Shown here: in pieces, positions 30,693-37,042 of the stretch
How positions within the stretch are numbered: position 1 is the first letter of the stretch
How the letters are laid out: each line of letters opens with the position of its first letter
NCBI GenBank assembly: GCA_002425935.1
Contig: DINE01000010.1
Coordinates: forward strand, 18,679 to 55,720
Origin: Bacteroidales bacterium UBA5548
Lineage (GTDB): Bacteria > Bacteroidota > Bacteroidia > Bacteroidales > UBA932
Reading direction: 5' to 3'
Length of the DNA: 37,042 nucleotides
Translations under genes and position numbers: made by a program
Notes under the pieces: generated by a model
What the model was told of the DNA's origin: nothing
Seen by the model: the letters and a program-made list of their open reading frames with translations, nothing else
Databases searched by the model: none

Positions 30693-32216
30693 TTATTTGG
30701 AAACTCTCTCAAGCCACTTGAGCATGAAGAGCATTGTACCCATAGAGATGATACATGCTACAACAAACAGACCCCATGTCAGCCAGATTGGAACGTTTTC
30801 GTAGAAGATAGCACCAATGAAAAGCAGCTGGTTGCCAAGTGCGGTTGCACCTAACCAACCTCCCTGCATCAGACCCTGATACTGAGGAGGAGCAACTTTT
30901 GACACGAATGAAATTCCAAGAGGACTGATAAAGAGCTCTGCAACTGTCAGAATGAAGTAAGTTCCAATCAGAAGGAAAGGAGTAACCTTCATTGCATCAG
31001 GTAAGCTACCCATAGCTGTTACGCTTGCGCTGTCCGGAAGACCGAATGAACCAAGAGCCATTACAGCAAAACCGATAGCGGCGATAAGCATACCAATTGC
31101 AATCTTCTTAGGAGTTGATGGCTCAATCCCTTTAGCCCTTAACCATCCGAATACAGCGATAACTATAGGAGTAAGGAACACTACAAACAGAGGGTTAAAG
31201 CTCTGGAAGTCCTCTACAGCCATTTTGTAGCTGCCAAGGCTTAAAAGGGTGTAGTCCCTTGCAAAGAATGTAAGGGTTAGGCCGTTTTGGTGGAATGAAA
31301 ACCAGAAGAAAATAACAACCGCGAATACTGCGAAAAGAGCATAAATACGCTGTTTAACCTCTTTTGCATCCATTTGGATACCATTAGCTGCCGCATCTGC
31401 TGCTGCCTGCTTCTTGCTCTTTGCATCCGGAAGCTTGCTCTTGTTAATCAAAAAGATACCAACCGAGATAAGCATCGTTAAAATTGCTACACCAAACGCA
31501 TAGTGGAATCCTGTTACGAATGAATCTAGGTATGAGTTTACAAAACCGTCAAGATTTCCTGCAAACGCACCTGTTTTATCAACCTGTGTTGCAAGTTCTG
31601 TAAGTCTTGCACTGCCTTCTGCGGTAAGCGTACCATCAAGATACTGGTGGCACATTGAAGGAAGGCTGGCGTTATATTCAAAACCGTTTTTAGATAACCA
31701 GATAGCTCTCACATATTTTGCCACGAAAGGAGCAAACATAGCACCTACGTTAATGAACATGTAGAAAAGCTGGAATCCTGAATCACGCATCTTGCTGTAT
31801 TCCGGTTTGTCATACATCTGTCCCACAAGAGCCTGCAGGTTGCCTTTGAAAAGTCCGTTACCAAATGCTATGGTAAAGAGACCGACGCAGGATATAATCA
31901 GGAACAGCGTTTTGTTAGGAACAGGGGTTGGAGTCGGAATGGCAATCATCAGATAACCAAGAGCCATCACAAAGAGACCGGCAAGAATGGTGCCTTTGTA
32001 ATTTCTTGTTTTATCAGCTATCAGTCCGCCTACCAGTGCCAAAATGTAAATCAGGGCATAGAAAACGGAATAAATAATTCCGGCATTTGTTCCATCCAGG
32101 CCAAATTTTGCCTGAAGAAACAGTACCAGGATAGCCATCATGGTGTAAAAACCAAAGCGTTCACCCATATTTGCAAGGGCTGCGGCTAATAATCCTTTCG
32201 GTTGTCCTTTGAACAT
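30693..32216 (-). CDS. POT family (PTR2) peptide/proton symporter-like MFS protein
   Basis: Inner-membrane transporter of the proton-dependent oligopeptide family, expected to import di- and tripeptides. About 12-14 hydrophobic segments are seen over 507 residues, with a hydrophilic insertion near 265-290. The first-helix signature is ANMGERFGFYTM. Compared with the consensus ExxERFxYY, E19, R20, F21 and Y24 are kept but the first Glu is Asn (N16) and the first Tyr is Phe (F23). FGNGLFKGNLQALVGQMY matches the second family motif, and FISPLGISFVSKVAP the late E/S-P motif. It is monocistronic, with its own promoter (32257-32264) and terminator (30635-30661). The N16 change may alter proton coupling. 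Confidence 0.9.
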   Translation of the reverse strand: MFKGQPKGLLAAALANMGERFGFYTMMAILVLFLQAKFGLDGTNAGIIYSVFYALIYILALVGGLIADKTRNYKGTILAGLFVMALGYLMIAIPTPTPVPNKTLFLIISCVGLFTIAFGNGLFKGNLQALVGQMYDKPEYSKMRDSGFQLFYMFINVGAMFAPFVAKYVRAIWLSKNGFEYNASLPSMCHQYLDGTLTAEGSARLTELATQVDKTGAFAGNLDGFVNSYLDSFVTGFHYAFGVAILTMLISVGIFLINKSKLPDAKSKKQAAADAAANGIQMDAKEVKQRIYALFAVFAVVIFFWFSFHQNGLTLTFFARDYTLLSLGSYKMAVEDFQSFNPLFVVFLTPIVIAVFGWLRAKGIEPSTPKKIAIGMLIAAIGFAVMALGSFGLPDSASVTAMGSLPDAMKVTPFLLIGTYFILTVAELFISPLGISFVSKVAPPQYQGLMQGGWLGATALGNQLLFIGAIFYENVPIWLTWGLFVVACIISMGTMLFMLKWLERVSK

Positions 32217-32256
32217 AAAATCAATTTATTAGTTAGTTTATAAAATCTAATGTTCG

Positions 32257-32264
32257 CAAAAATA
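32257..32264 (-). promoter_or_regulatory. Predicted -7 box of the POT transporter gene
   Basis: TATTTTTG on the minus strand is an exact TAnnTTTG match 40 bases before the ATG at 32216, leaving a leader of about 34 bases. It is divergent from the acyltransferase promoter at 32277-32284, 12 bases away. Confidence 0.5.
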
Positions 32265-32276
32265 ATAAAATTTGGA

Positions 32277-32284
32277 TAACTTTG
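32277..32284 (+). promoter_or_regulatory. Predicted -7 box of the acyltransferase-DUF4831 unit
   Basis: TAACTTTG is an exact TAnnTTTG match 20 bases before the ATG at 32305. The element 21 bases upstream is TTC instead of TTG. The predicted leader is about 14 bases. Confidence 0.5.
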
Positions 32285-32304
32285 TTTAAAACTTAAAGCG
32301 CCGG

Positions 32305-33210
32305 ATGACAAAAACTGCAATTTTATTACTCTCTTCACTTATCTACTTTATTTCTCTTTTACCACTGAGGGTGCACTACTTTTTCTCTTCACTCCTCATA
32401 TTTATTATTTGCAAAGTTATGGGATACAGAAGATATACCGCAACCATAAATATTGCAAGGTCGTTTCCGGAGTTTAAATACGGCAAGGTCGAAGAGACGG
32501 TTAATAATTTTTTTAAAAATTTCGCTCAGATTGTTGCCGAGAACATTTGGATTATCTCTGCATCAAGAAAGAGTGTATCTAAAATGGTCACCGTCTCTAA
32601 TCCGGAAGTTTTAAGTGAAATTTATGAGAGGGGAGATTCTGCAATTCTTGTAGGAGGGCATACCGGTAACTGGGAAACAATTACCCGTCTCGAGCTCTTC
32701 ACTTCACCAATACCGTTGGGGTATAAGGGAGACAAAGTTGTAGTCGCCTATAAAAGACAGCACAGTAAGCTGTCTGATTCGCTTGTCAGATGGACAAGGA
32801 GCACCCACAAGACAGGCAACCTGGTTGAGTCCGGCTCACTGGCAAGGTATATGCTTAAAAACAAAGGAGAGCAACACTGCTATATTTTATACGCCGACCA
32901 AACCCCTTTGCCTGGCTCAAAATTTGTTGTCAACTTTCTGAACAGAGAGACAACAATGATTAACGGACCAGAGGTATTGTCACGAATGACCGACTTTCCG
33001 GTGGTCTATTTTGAGATGATGAGAGAGAGTCGGGGGAGATACACCCTGATTTTTACGAAGATTACCGATAAGCCATCAGAGCTAAAAGATGGAGAGGTAA
33101 CTGAGCGTTATGCAAGGCTGCTTGAAGAGACTATTAAGAGAAGTCCGGACAACTGGCTCTGGTCACACAAGCGTTGGAAGAGGGGAGTGGAGGAGAACGA
33201 AAAGAGATAA
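32305..33210 (+). CDS. Lipid A biosynthesis (LpxL/HtrB-like) acyltransferase
   Basis: Membrane-associated lysophospholipid acyltransferase-family enzyme that probably adds a secondary acyl chain to lipid A. The N-terminal hydrophobic anchor (about 5-40) is followed by NIARSFPEF, the catalytic HxxxxE in GGHTGNWE, and the later HCYILYADQTPLPGS substrate block, all in family order. A basic C-terminus with NWLWSHKRWKRG matches the LpxL signature. The length of 301 is typical. A DUF4831 gene follows after 36 bases on the same strand. The acyl donor and acceptor cannot be specified by reading. Confidence 0.9.
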   Translation: MTKTAILLLSSLIYFISLLPLRVHYFFSSLLIFIICKVMGYRRYTATINIARSFPEFKYGKVEETVNNFFKNFAQIVAENIWIISASRKSVSKMVTVSNPEVLSEIYERGDSAILVGGHTGNWETITRLELFTSPIPLGYKGDKVVVAYKRQHSKLSDSLVRWTRSTHKTGNLVESGSLARYMLKNKGEQHCYILYADQTPLPGSKFVVNFLNRETTMINGPEVLSRMTDFPVVYFEMMRESRGRYTLIFTKITDKPSELKDGEVTERYARLLEETIKRSPDNWLWSHKRWKRGVEENEKR

Positions 33211-33246
33211 TAAAAATTAATATAAGTGAGTATAAACAAGAGAGAA

Positions 33247-34320
33247 ATGAAAAATTTTATCAAGACCATGATTATTGCTTTGACACTGATTATCCCTGTC
33301 GGTGCCTCATCGCAGATTGTTAACCCGGGACAGGGAGTTCCGGCGGGTGCTATAGTCTATTCTCTGCCAATGACAACAATCCATTTAAGAATAAGTGCAA
33401 GACATGAATCTTTTACACCAGGCCCTTATGCAAGATTTGCTCAGAAATATCTTGGGGTTCAAGCAAAAGAGGAGGGCTCAGAAAGCTATACCATAACCTC
33501 AGTAGAGTTAATCCCCTATATTGAAGCCGATCCTTCGGTAAATATCGCCCTTAATCTTGGAAACAACAGAAACGCCTCGGCAAATTTCCTTGAGATGATA
33601 AATCAGGGTCTTATAATGTGGTCGGATTCATACGCAGGAAAGTCTCAGAAAATGAGATACCCCTCTCTGGCCTCCAATTCCGATTATATCCGTTCCATGG
33701 CCGGGTCTAACCTCACAAAAGAGCAGACAACGCTGTTCAGAACAGTTCAGGGCAGAGACGGTATGGACAGGGTAGCTGTTCAGCAAAGTCAGGTAGTGGA
33801 AAAGAGTCCTGAGAAGAGAGCCGAAGAGACAGCTAATTTGATTTTCAAGCTTCGTACAAAGAGGATGGAGATAATCACCGGTGAAACAGATGCAACATTC
33901 AGCGGTGAGGCACTTAAGGCGGCGATTGCCGAGATAAACCGACTCGAAAAAGAGTATCTTGATCTTTTCCTTGGGAAAACCTCATCAGGTATGCAGACAA
34001 TGTCGTTTGATGTCGTTCCTAAAACAGATAACGAAAAGCAGATTTATATAGCATTCAGACTTTCTGATACTCAGGGACTGCTGCCCTCAAATAATATTTC
34101 GGGAAGACCTGTTGTTCTGGAGCTTGTTAGAGAAGATCACTCAGCGGCGGTTAATATGGATGCATCTGCTGGCAAGGGACGTGTTGTTTACAGAAAGCCT
34201 GCAATGGTTAATGCAAGACTTACAGACGGGCAGACACTCCTTATTCAGTCAAGAGTGCCGGTTTATCAGCTTGGAAATATGATGTCATTCCCGATAGAAA
34301 TCGCAACCGGAAGGTTGTAA
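33247..34320 (+). CDS. DUF4831 family exported protein
   Basis: Exported protein of a Bacteroidetes family without assigned function. A signal peptide (about residues 1-23, ending GASSQ) is followed by GAIVYSLPMTTIHLRISARHESFTPGPYARFAQKYLG, the diagnostic start of the family. An acidic domain and a C-terminal beta-rich section (DVVPKTDNEKQIYIAFRLSDTQGLLPSNNISGRPVVL) follow. I chose the ATG at 33247, where the signal peptide begins; a GTG seven codons earlier is in frame but unnecessary. The gene sits between the acyltransferase and pepD; the pepD promoter overlaps its stop codon. Confidence 0.82.
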   Translation: MKNFIKTMIIALTLIIPVGASSQIVNPGQGVPAGAIVYSLPMTTIHLRISARHESFTPGPYARFAQKYLGVQAKEEGSESYTITSVELIPYIEADPSVNIALNLGNNRNASANFLEMINQGLIMWSDSYAGKSQKMRYPSLASNSDYIRSMAGSNLTKEQTTLFRTVQGRDGMDRVAVQQSQVVEKSPEKRAEETANLIFKLRTKRMEIITGETDATFSGEALKAAIAEINRLEKEYLDLFLGKTSSGMQTMSFDVVPKTDNEKQIYIAFRLSDTQGLLPSNNISGRPVVLELVREDHSAAVNMDASAGKGRVVYRKPAMVNARLTDGQTLLIQSRVPVYQLGNMMSFPIEIATGRL

Positions 34321-34345
34321 TTGTTGTCGGGATTTTGTATTTTTG
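34315..34345 (+). promoter_or_regulatory. Predicted promoter of pepD
   Basis: TTG (34315-34317), 20 bases of spacer and TATTTTTG (34338-34345, exact TAnnTTTG). This is one of the two best full promoter matches in the window. The -33 element overlaps the last codons of the DUF4831 gene. The leader would be about 45 bases. Confidence 0.65.
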
Positions 34346-34397
34346 ACAGCTAACGTGAAAAATTTTTAAATCAAATTATAAATAAAAAATTATTGTT

Positions 34398-35855
34398 ATG
34401 GACATCAGAGATTTGAAACCCGCAAGGGTATGGGGCCACTTTTATTCACTGACTCAAATCCCGCGCCCGTCAAAAAAAGAGGAGAAAGCAGTACTTTTTC
34501 TTGAGAAATTCGGAAAAGATCTCGGGCTTGAAACTATTAAAGACGAACTGGGAAACATCATAATCAGGAAGCCTGCAAGCAAAGGGATGGAAAACAGAAA
34601 GGGAATAATTTTCCAGGCTCACATCGACATGGTACCTCAGAAAAACAGTGATAAAGTTCACGACTTTGAGAAAGATCCAATCGTGCCAAGAATAGTTGAG
34701 GACTGGGTTTATGCAACCGGAACAACACTTGGGGCAGATAACGGTCTGGGCATTGCAGTCGCAATGGCAGTACTTGAAGACAAAGATATGGTGCACGGAC
34801 CTGTTGAGGCACTATTTACAATTGACGAAGAGGCCGGAATGAACGGTGCAAGAGGACTTAAGCCAGGCCTTATTAAAGGTGATATCCTTATTAACCTTGA
34901 TTCAGAGGACGAGGGTGAGCTTTATGTTGGTTGTGCAGGAGGGCTGGATGCCAATGTAAAGTTTACATACAACGAGGTTGCAACACCTGCAGGAGCAGAG
35001 GGGTATAAACTGAGCATTACAGGCCTTAAAGGGGGTCACTCGGGTATGGATATTATACTGGGAAGAGGTAACGCCAACAAAGCTCTTGTGAGAATATTAC
35101 TACCTCTGATGAAAGATCTTGGAGCATCGCTTGCTTCAATTGAGGGAGGTAGCCTCAGAAACGCAATTCCAAGAGAGGGTTTTGCAACTCTTGCAATTCC
35201 TGCTGCAAATGCCGATGCTGCCAAAAAAGTTGTTGAGAAGCACTTTAGCGAGATGAAAAACGAACTTGCCGCTCACGAGCCAAATCTTAAGATAACTTTA
35301 GAGAAATGTGATACACCTGCGACTGTTATTGACAGTAAAACAGCTCTTAATATGGTAAAGGCTGTCTATGCCTGCCCTAACGGAGTTGAACGCATGAGTG
35401 ATGCAATGCCGGGTCTCGTTGAGACTTCGAATAACCTTGCAATTGTAAAATCAGGAGAGGGTAAAATTGAGATCAGCTGCCTGATGAGAAGTTCTGTAGA
35501 CTCTGCCAAAGATATACTTGCTGCTGCTATCGCCTCTACATTTGAGCTTGCAGGAGCCGAAGTATCGCTTTCAGGAGGCTATCCGGGCTGGAAACCAAAT
35601 ATGGACTCAGATATCCTTAAGACCATGAAGGTTGTCTATAAAAACCTTTACGGAGTTGAGCCGGAAGTTAAAGCGATACACGCCGGTCTTGAGTGCGGTA
35701 TACTTGGTGGTGCATATCCGAACTGGGATATGATTTCATGCGGCCCAACTATTCGCTCTCCTCACTCTCCGGACGAAAGAGTGAATATCCCTACCGTAGA
35801 AAAGTGGTGGAATTACATTGTTGAGGTACTTAAAAATGCACCTGAAAAAAAATAA
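34398..35855 (+). CDS. pepD: Aminoacyl-histidine dipeptidase (M20 family)
   Basis: Di-zinc cytoplasmic dipeptidase of the PepD type (beta-Ala-His and broad Xaa-His dipeptides). Zinc and catalytic residues are in order: H75 and D77 in AHIDMVP, bridging D114 in LGADNGLG, catalytic E144/E145 in IDEEAGMNGA, D168 in NLDSEDEG and the late His of IHAGLECG. The dimerisation lid (about 185-385) separates the two catalytic halves. The length of 485 is normal for PepD. It has its own promoter, and its transcript should end at the hairpin 35875-35911. Together with the POT transporter it could serve peptide catabolism. Confidence 0.94.
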   Translation: MDIRDLKPARVWGHFYSLTQIPRPSKKEEKAVLFLEKFGKDLGLETIKDELGNIIIRKPASKGMENRKGIIFQAHIDMVPQKNSDKVHDFEKDPIVPRIVEDWVYATGTTLGADNGLGIAVAMAVLEDKDMVHGPVEALFTIDEEAGMNGARGLKPGLIKGDILINLDSEDEGELYVGCAGGLDANVKFTYNEVATPAGAEGYKLSITGLKGGHSGMDIILGRGNANKALVRILLPLMKDLGASLASIEGGSLRNAIPREGFATLAIPAANADAAKKVVEKHFSEMKNELAAHEPNLKITLEKCDTPATVIDSKTALNMVKAVYACPNGVERMSDAMPGLVETSNNLAIVKSGEGKIEISCLMRSSVDSAKDILAAAIASTFELAGAEVSLSGGYPGWKPNMDSDILKTMKVVYKNLYGVEPEVKAIHAGLECGILGGAYPNWDMISCGPTIRSPHSPDERVNIPTVEKWWNYIVEVLKNAPEKK

Positions 35856-35868
35856 GTTAACCGAATAG

Positions 35869-35899
35869 TTTGCAGGGCTGGAAATATTCGTTATATTTG
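35869..35899 (+). promoter_or_regulatory. Predicted promoter of rpsF-rpsR-rplI
   Basis: TTTG (35869-35872), 19 bases of spacer and TATATTTG (35892-35899) match the Bacteroidetes -33/-7 consensus perfectly. The expected start is near 35905, giving a leader of about 28 bases before rpsF. The -7 box forms part of the 3' arm of the pepD terminator hairpin. Confidence 0.75.
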
Positions 35900-35911
35900 C
35901 AGCCCTTTTTT
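35875..35911 (+). terminator. Rho-independent terminator of pepD, overlapping the rpsF promoter
   Basis: GGGCTG (35875-35880) pairs with CAGCCC (35900-35905) and, after one G/G mismatch, AAATAT pairs with ATATTT around the loop TCGTT. Six Ts (35906-35911) follow directly. Strong for its position 19 bases after the pepD stop. Confidence 0.8.
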
Positions 35912-35932
35912 AATTATTAAAGTTTAATAGAA

Positions 35933-36286
35933 ATGTTAAGAAATTACGAAACCGTTTTCATTGCAACTCCCGTTTTATCTGATGTTCAGATAAAGGAAGC
36001 GGTAAAAAAGTATCGTGATTTTATCACCGAAAACGGTGGTGAAATAGTTCACGAAGAGGATTGGGGCCTAAAGAAATTGGCTTACCCTATCCAGAAAAAG
36101 ACAACAGGTTTTTATCACCTGATTGAATTTAAGGCAGAACCTGCCATGATATCAAAACTCGAAATTCAGTATCGTCGTGATGAGAGAATCATCAGATTTC
36201 TGACTTTTGCTATGGACAAGCATGCTGTTGCATATGCAGAGAAGAGAAGAGCGAATAAATCTGAAAATAAAGCTAAGGAGGTATAA
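35933..36286 (+). CDS. rpsF: 30S ribosomal protein S6
   Basis: Structural 30S protein that binds with S18 to the central domain of 16S rRNA. RNYETVFIATPVLSD at the start, GGEIVHEEDWGLKKLAYPIQKKTTGFYHLIEF in the centre and RRDERIIRFLTFAMDKHA match the S6 fold, followed by a short Lys/Glu-rich tail. Length 117 is typical. First gene of a three-gene ribosomal operon, with rpsR 2 bases downstream. Confidence 0.97.
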   Translation: MLRNYETVFIATPVLSDVQIKEAVKKYRDFITENGGEIVHEEDWGLKKLAYPIQKKTTGFYHLIEFKAEPAMISKLEIQYRRDERIIRFLTFAMDKHAVAYAEKRRANKSENKAKEV

Positions 36287-36288
36287 TT

Positions 36289-36561
36289 ATGGCAAATCCG
36301 GCAAACAACGAAATCCGTTATCTTAATCCTCCTACAGTAGAGGTTAAAAAGAAAAAGTACTGCCGCTTCAAAAAGACCGGCATTAAGTACGTTGACTACA
36401 AAGACGCTGAATTTCTAAAGAAGTTTCTTAACGAGCAGGGTAAAATTCTTCCCCGCCGTCTTACAGGAACATCACTGAAATTCCAGAAGAAAGTTTCACA
36501 GGCTGTTAAGCGTGCAAGACACCTTGCTTTGCTGCCATATGTTACAGATTTATTGAAATAA
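36289..36561 (+). CDS. rpsR: 30S ribosomal protein S18
   Basis: Small basic 30S protein, partner of S6. KKKYCRFKKTGIKYVDYKDAEFLKKFLNEQGKILPRRLTGTS and the C-terminal RARHLALLPYVTD are diagnostic. At 90 residues it is slightly longer at the N-terminus than the 75-residue Escherichia coli protein. It lies 2 bases after rpsF and 18 before rplI. Confidence 0.97.
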   Translation: MANPANNEIRYLNPPTVEVKKKKYCRFKKTGIKYVDYKDAEFLKKFLNEQGKILPRRLTGTSLKFQKKVSQAVKRARHLALLPYVTDLLK

Positions 36562-36579
36562 GCAAAGGAGAGAGATAAT

Positions 36580-37032
36580 ATGGAAATTATACTTATTCAG
36601 GATGTTCCTAATTTAGGTCATAAAGATGATATCGTTACAGTTCGTAACGGATATGCTACAAATTATCTGATCCCTAAAGGCTTCGCAAAGATGGCGACCC
36701 CTTCTGCAAAGAAGATGCACGCCGAAAATCTGAAGCAGAGAGCGCACAAAGAGGCAAAAATCAGAGAAGAGGCAAATACACAGGCTGCCAAACTTGAAGG
36801 AACACAGGTTACAATCGCAACCAAAGTTAGCTCTACAGGTAAGATTTTCGGATCTGTTAACAATATTCAGGTTGCTGAGGCACTTGCTGCCAAAGGATTT
36901 GAAATTGACAGAAGAAACATCACCATACTTGGCGAAGAGTCTGTTAAAGAGGTTGGAATCTACGATGCAGTTGTTAAGATTCACAAAGAGATTAAAGCCA
37001 ATATCAAAATTGAAATTATCTCAGAAGAGTAA
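36580..37032 (+). CDS. rplI: 50S ribosomal protein L9
   Basis: 50S protein at the base of the L1 stalk. The N-terminal domain VPNLGHKDDIVTVRNGYATNYLIPKGFA is the L9 signature, followed by the long connecting helix and the C-terminal domain (GKIFGSVNNIQVAEAL, VKEVGIYDAVVKIH). The length of 150 is normal and the stop is inside the window. Last gene of the rpsF-rpsR-rplI operon, an order conserved in many bacteria. No terminator is visible in the few remaining bases. Confidence 0.97.
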   Translation: MEIILIQDVPNLGHKDDIVTVRNGYATNYLIPKGFAKMATPSAKKMHAENLKQRAHKEAKIREEANTQAAKLEGTQVTIATKVSSTGKIFGSVNNIQVAEALAAKGFEIDRRNITILGEESVKEVGIYDAVVKIHKEIKANIKIEIISEE

Positions 37033-37042
37033 CAATTTTCAA

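Noticed and set aside
33226..33246. GTG start of the DUF4831 gene
   Set aside because: It adds seven charged residues before a complete signal peptide that begins at the ATG at 33247.
1..37042. Mobile elements, CRISPR arrays, phage genes, rRNA or tRNA genes
   Set aside because: No transposase, integrase or phage structural motifs, no regularly spaced repeats and no RNA-gene signatures were found on reading; small structured RNAs could still be missed without a covariance search.

Overview
The window looks like one continuous chromosomal segment of an anaerobic or microaerophilic Bacteroidetes, most likely order Bacteroidales. The evidence is moderate GC, starts without Shine-Dalgarno sequences but with many upstream matches to the Bacteroidetes -7 box TAnnTTTG (the clearest also with a TTG -33 box), an alanine/glutamate-tailed ribosomal protein S16, families typical of the phylum (DUF4252, DUF4831, DUF5009, MG2/plug-type envelope proteins), a fused trehalose-6-phosphate synthase/phosphatase, and oxygen-sensitive or oxygen-defence enzymes (an aldehyde:ferredoxin oxidoreductase and a superoxide reductase). 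I saw no phage, transposon, CRISPR array, tRNA or rRNA, and no gap between genes exceeds 300 bases.

Layout. (1) 1-2431, minus strand: superoxide reductase, a membrane-anchored M23 peptidase and dxr (running off the left edge) form a tight operon. (2) 2480-9143, plus strand: ruvX, def, a phosphomannomutase/phosphoglucomutase, an undescribed membrane-anchored alpha/beta-hydrolase-like protein, a DUF5009 multi-pass acyltransferase-like protein and a GH15 glycosidase have gaps of -4 to 25 bases and are probably co-transcribed. (3) 9130-12362, minus strand: an MscS channel and the TPS/TPP fusion converge on the GH15 gene, giving a trehalose synthesis / osmotic release / hydrolysis module. (4) 12487-17371, plus strand: a DUF819 membrane protein, an Omp85-type barrel, then an ECF sigma factor, a likely anti-sigma protein, a DUF4252 protein and a predicted outer-membrane barrel. 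(5) 17395-18483, minus strand: rpsP-rimM.

(6) 18669-26779 is the most interesting part. A tungsten-type aldehyde:ferredoxin oxidoreductase heads a minus-strand operon with a VanX-like dipeptidase and a PHP phosphodiesterase. Divergent from it is a ThiF/MoeB-like plus ThiS/MoaD-like pair with no thiamine genes. After a DAHP synthase/chorismate mutase there is a two-lipoprotein unit: a tungstate-binding WtpA-like protein preceded by a lipoprotein with two sulfite-oxidase-like (SUOX-fold) repeats, without a permease or ATPase. Together these suggest tungsten uptake, pterin-cofactor sulfur chemistry and a tungsten enzyme in one neighbourhood.

(7) 26776-32216, minus strand: a nitroreductase, a HAD hydrolase, a large MG2/plug-like envelope protein and a POT-family transporter. 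(8) 32305-37032, plus strand: an LpxL-like acyltransferase, a DUF4831 protein, pepD, and the complete rpsF-rpsR-rplI ribosomal operon. The rpsF promoter is embedded in the terminator hairpin of pepD.
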